Shown one piece after another: positions 61,658 through 64,000 of a stretch of DNA of 64,000 bases. The notes beneath the pieces were generated by a model, which was not told the DNA's origin, did not search any database, and saw nothing but the letters and a program-made list of their open reading frames with translations. The position numbers and the translations under genes are program-made. The stretch's first letter is position 1; each line of letters starts with the position of its first letter. Source of the DNA: Rhizomicrobium electricum (lineage in GTDB: Bacteria > Pseudomonadota > Alphaproteobacteria > Micropepsales > Micropepsaceae); contig NZ_JAASQS010000007.1 of assembly GCF_011762045.1 (NCBI RefSeq), positions 62,001-126,000 on the forward strand. Reading direction: 5' to 3'.

Positions 61658-63916
61658 ATGGACAGTCCCAGGAAATTGTGGACGTGGTTGATCGCGCTGC
61701 TGGCCGCATCGTTTGCGGTGCTGCTATGGGTCGGCCGCGACATCGGCATGAACGCGCCGCCGGTTCCCGAACGCGTCGTCTCCGACAGCGGCGAAGTGCT
61801 CTACACCCGTGCGGATATCGATCGCGGCCGCGAGGTCTGGCAATCGATGGGCGGCATGGAACTCGGCTCGATCTGGGGGCACGGCGCCTATGTGGCGCCC
61901 GACTGGTCGGCCGACGGTCTGCACCGCGAAGTCGTCGCCGTGCTTGACGGCTGGGCCAAGGCGGAGGGTGCCGCCTCCTATGCCGCGCTCGACGAGGAAC
62001 ATCAGCAGGCGCTGCAAGGCCGCCTGCGCGCCCAGATCCGCCGCAACACCTACGATCCCGCCACCGCCACGGTCACGGTGCCGCAATGGCGCGCGAGCGC
62101 GATGAAAACCGTGGCCGCCCATTACGAAAGCCTGTTCGGCGACGATCCGGCGACGGAAGTGCTGCGCGAGCACTATGCCATGAAGGACAACACGGTGGCG
62201 CAAGCGGAGGATCGCCGCCAGATGGCCGCCTTCTTCTGGTGGACGAGCTGGGCCGCGGTGACCGAGCGCCCCGGTTCCAACCTGACCTATACCAACAACT
62301 GGCCGAGCGAGCCCTTGGTCGGCAACCGTCCGCCCGCCACGACCTTCCTGTGGTCGGCGTTTTCGGTGACCTTCCTGCTCGCCGGCATCGCGCTGCTCGG
62401 CTGGTATCACGCCCGCACCCATGCGCACGATTCCGAACCCCTGCCGGTGCCCGCCGCCGATCCCTTGCGCAGCGTCGTCATCACGCCGTCGATGCGCGCC
62501 ACGGCGAAATATTTCTGGGTCGTGCTGGCGCTGTTCCTGACCCAGATCCTGCTCGGCGCCATCACCGCCCATTATCAGGTCGAAGGCCAGCTCGTGTACG
62601 GCTACAAGATGGCCAACCTGCTGCCGTATTCGATCACCCGCACCTGGCACACCCAGCTTGCCGTGCTGTGGATCGCCACCGCGTGGCTCGGCACCGGCCT
62701 TTACATTGCCCCGGCGATTTCCGGACACGAACCGCGGTTCCAGCGCCTGGGAGTCAATTTCCTTTGGGTCTGCCTTCTCGTTATCGTGGTCGGCGCCTTT
62801 GCCGGACAATGGCTGGCGGTGATGCAGAAGATGGGGCTCGAGCTCAACTTCTGGTTCGGCCATCAGGGCTACGAATACGTCGATCTCGGCCGCTTCTGGC
62901 AGTGGTTTCTGTTCGTCGGATTGATGCTGTGGCTGCTCCTGGTCGGACGCGCACTGTGGCCGGCCTTGATGCGCAAGTCCGAGAGCCGTTCGATCACCGG
63001 CCTGTTCTTCCTCTCCGCGGTGGCGATCGGCTTGTTCTATGCCGCCGGCCTGATGTGGGGCCGTCACACCGCTCTCTCCATCGTCGAGTACTGGCGCTGG
63101 TGGGTGGTGCATCTGTGGGTCGAAGGCTTCTTCGAAGTGTTCGCCACCGCGGTGATCGCTTTCCTGTTCACGCGTCTCGGACTGCTCGAAGTGAAGAAGG
63201 CGACCGTCGCCGTCCTGTTCTCGACCATCATCTTCATGGCCGGCGGCGTTCTCGGCACGCTGCACCATCTCTATTTCGCCGGCACGCCGGCACCGGTTCT
63301 GGCCTTGGGCGCCTCGTTCTCGGCGCTCGAAGTGGTGCCGCTCGCCTATATCGGCTTCGAGGCGTACGACCAGTGGCGGCTGGCGGGAGCGACGCCGTGG
63401 ATGCGCCGCTATCGCTGGCCGGTGATGTTCTTCCTGGCGGTGTCGTTCTGGAACATGGTCGGCGCCGGCCTGTTCGGCTTCCTCATCAACCCGCCGCTGT
63501 CGCTTTACTACATGCAGGGCCTCAACCTCACGCCACTGCACGGCCACACCGCGCTGTTCGGCGTCTACGGCATGCTCGGCGTCGGCCTCGTTCTTTTCTG
63601 CCTCCGGGGCATGATGCCGGAGCTGGTGTGGAACGAGAAATTCCTCAAGGCCTCGTTCTGGTGCTTCAACATCGGCCTCGCTTTGATGGCGGTGTGCACG
63701 CTGTTGCCGCTCGGCACCTTGCAGCTTCTCGCCGCCATCAATCACGGCTACTGGTACGCGCGGTCGGAATTGTTCATGCAGCAGCCTTTTGTGCCGCTGC
63801 TGATCTGGATGCGCGTGCCCGGAGATGTCATCTTCAGCCTGGGCGCCATTGCGCTGGCCTTGTTCGTCGCCGGTCTGTGGGTCCGCCCGAAGCGCGAAAC
63901 CGGACGCGAGGACTAG
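61658..63916 (+). CDS. norB: Quinol-dependent nitric oxide reductase (qNOR type)
   Basis: A 752-residue single-subunit NO reductase turning two NO into N2O with quinol as donor. The N-terminal extension, with membrane helix 1 and an extracytoplasmic domain (DIDRGREVWQSMGGMELGSIW), is typical of qNOR. The catalytic core has RTWHTQLAVLWIATAWLGTG (heme His), WRWWVVHLWVEGFFEVF (Glu), LGTLHHLYF (two His) and LHGHTALFGVYG. It starts at ATG 61658, 7 bases after GGGAGAG. It may serve NO detoxification or partial denitrification. No nitrite or N2O reductase gene is visible. Confidence 0.94.
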   Translation: MDSPRKLWTWLIALLAASFAVLLWVGRDIGMNAPPVPERVVSDSGEVLYTRADIDRGREVWQSMGGMELGSIWGHGAYVAPDWSADGLHREVVAVLDGWAKAEGAASYAALDEEHQQALQGRLRAQIRRNTYDPATATVTVPQWRASAMKTVAAHYESLFGDDPATEVLREHYAMKDNTVAQAEDRRQMAAFFWWTSWAAVTERPGSNLTYTNNWPSEPLVGNRPPATTFLWSAFSVTFLLAGIALLGWYHARTHAHDSEPLPVPAADPLRSVVITPSMRATAKYFWVVLALFLTQILLGAITAHYQVEGQLVYGYKMANLLPYSITRTWHTQLAVLWIATAWLGTGLYIAPAISGHEPRFQRLGVNFLWVCLLVIVVGAFAGQWLAVMQKMGLELNFWFGHQGYEYVDLGRFWQWFLFVGLMLWLLLVGRALWPALMRKSESRSITGLFFLSAVAIGLFYAAGLMWGRHTALSIVEYWRWWVVHLWVEGFFEVFATAVIAFLFTRLGLLEVKKATVAVLFSTIIFMAGGVLGTLHHLYFAGTPAPVLALGASFSALEVVPLAYIGFEAYDQWRLAGATPWMRRYRWPVMFFLAVSFWNMVGAGLFGFLINPPLSLYYMQGLNLTPLHGHTALFGVYGMLGVGLVLFCLRGMMPELVWNEKFLKASFWCFNIGLALMAVCTLLPLGTLQLLAAINHGYWYARSELFMQQPFVPLLIWMRVPGDVIFSLGAIALALFVAGLWVRPKRETGRED

Positions 63917-64000
63917 TTGGAAGCCTATTACGCCGAAATCCGTCTGGTTCATCTCGGTGCCGTTCTGATGAGCGGCACCCTTTTCTTCCTGCGCGGTTTT
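63917..64000 (+). CDS. SirB-like small membrane protein (start only)
   Basis: Only 28 codons are visible before the window ends. A TTG at 63917 follows the norB stop directly. MEAYYAEIRLVHLGAVLMSG and the following FFLRGF match the opening of SirB2-family membrane proteins (R-L-V-H, then L-x-R-G). The identification rests on this short stretch, so it is tentative. Zero spacing suggests co-transcription with norB. Confidence 0.5.
   Translation, partial: MEAYYAEIRLVHLGAVLMSGTLFFLRGF

Noticed and set aside
1..64000. Insertion sequences, integrases, prophage or plasmid origin
   Set aside because: I found no transposase, integrase, phage structural or replication genes; the window reads as ordinary chromosome apart from the repeat region at 24 kb.

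Overview
The window looks like chromosome from a GC-rich, flagellated alphaproteobacterium of the Caulobacter type (Caulobacterales or a close relative; the genus cannot be fixed from the sequence). The reasons are a SciP (DUF1153) gene inside the flagellar cluster, the FlbD and FlbE flagellar proteins, CtrA-type TTAA-N7-TTAA boxes, sigma-54 flagellar promoters with FlbD-type enhancer palindromes, and a TonB-dependent receptor of the Xanthomonas/Caulobacter class beside a flavin halogenase, SapC and cupin gene set.

Layout. 1-12.2 kb: flagellar cluster in a Caulobacter-like order: flbD (cut by the window edge), fliN, flbE, fliG and fliF, then sciP, flgE, flgD and fliK, all on the minus strand, followed by the divergent flgK-flgL. 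12.3-13.6 kb: mnmA and a CAT-anticodon tRNA. 14.0-20.4 kb: a TonB receptor / halogenase / SapC / JmjC-type cupin locus for outer-membrane uptake. 20.4-23.9 kb: a tightly packed minus-strand operon of a radical SAM protein of the MJ0619/tetraether-synthase-like family, two related small membrane proteins, an Lgt-like protein and an ICMT/PEMT-like membrane methyltransferase. This is the best candidate here for an undescribed membrane-lipid or lipoprotein modification system. 23.9-24.9 kb: a gene-poor, repeat-bearing stretch with a 204-bp near-perfect palindrome.

24.9-28.0 kb: lysine catabolism (Lrp-type regulator, lysine/saccharopine dehydrogenase-type enzyme, aminoadipate-semialdehyde dehydrogenase). 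28.0-29.8 kb: duplicated small proteins, a small membrane protein behind a perfect CtrA box, and motA. 30.0-33.4 kb: Nudix, GNAT, XRE-cupin regulator, fasciclin, DUF378 and S1/P1 nuclease genes. 33.5-40.1 kb: a MoxR / DUF58 / DUF4159 / vWA membrane operon. 40.2-44.2 kb: CoA-type Nudix, CCA-adding enzyme, PP2C-like phosphatase, TerC and trmL. 44.4-47.1 kb: petABC (cytochrome bc1). 47.1-49.0 kb: alpha-galactosidase and a lipoprotein.

49.1-53.1 kb: methionine salvage and adenine recycling (mtnP, apt, mtnA) with a GST and a SecD-P1-like periplasmic protein. 53.2-64.0 kb: a membrane M28 peptidase, dienelactone hydrolase, the rplY-pth-ychF translation operon, a TPR-like exported protein, an AI-2E-type permease, a quinol-type nitric oxide reductase and the start of a SirB-like membrane gene.

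The regulatory logic of the flagellar region can be read directly. CtrA plus an FlbD-like site sit at fliF, and two FlbD-like palindromes lie between back-to-back sigma-54 promoters for fliK-flgD-flgE and flgK-flgL. This places early genes under CtrA and hook genes under FlbD/sigma-54.
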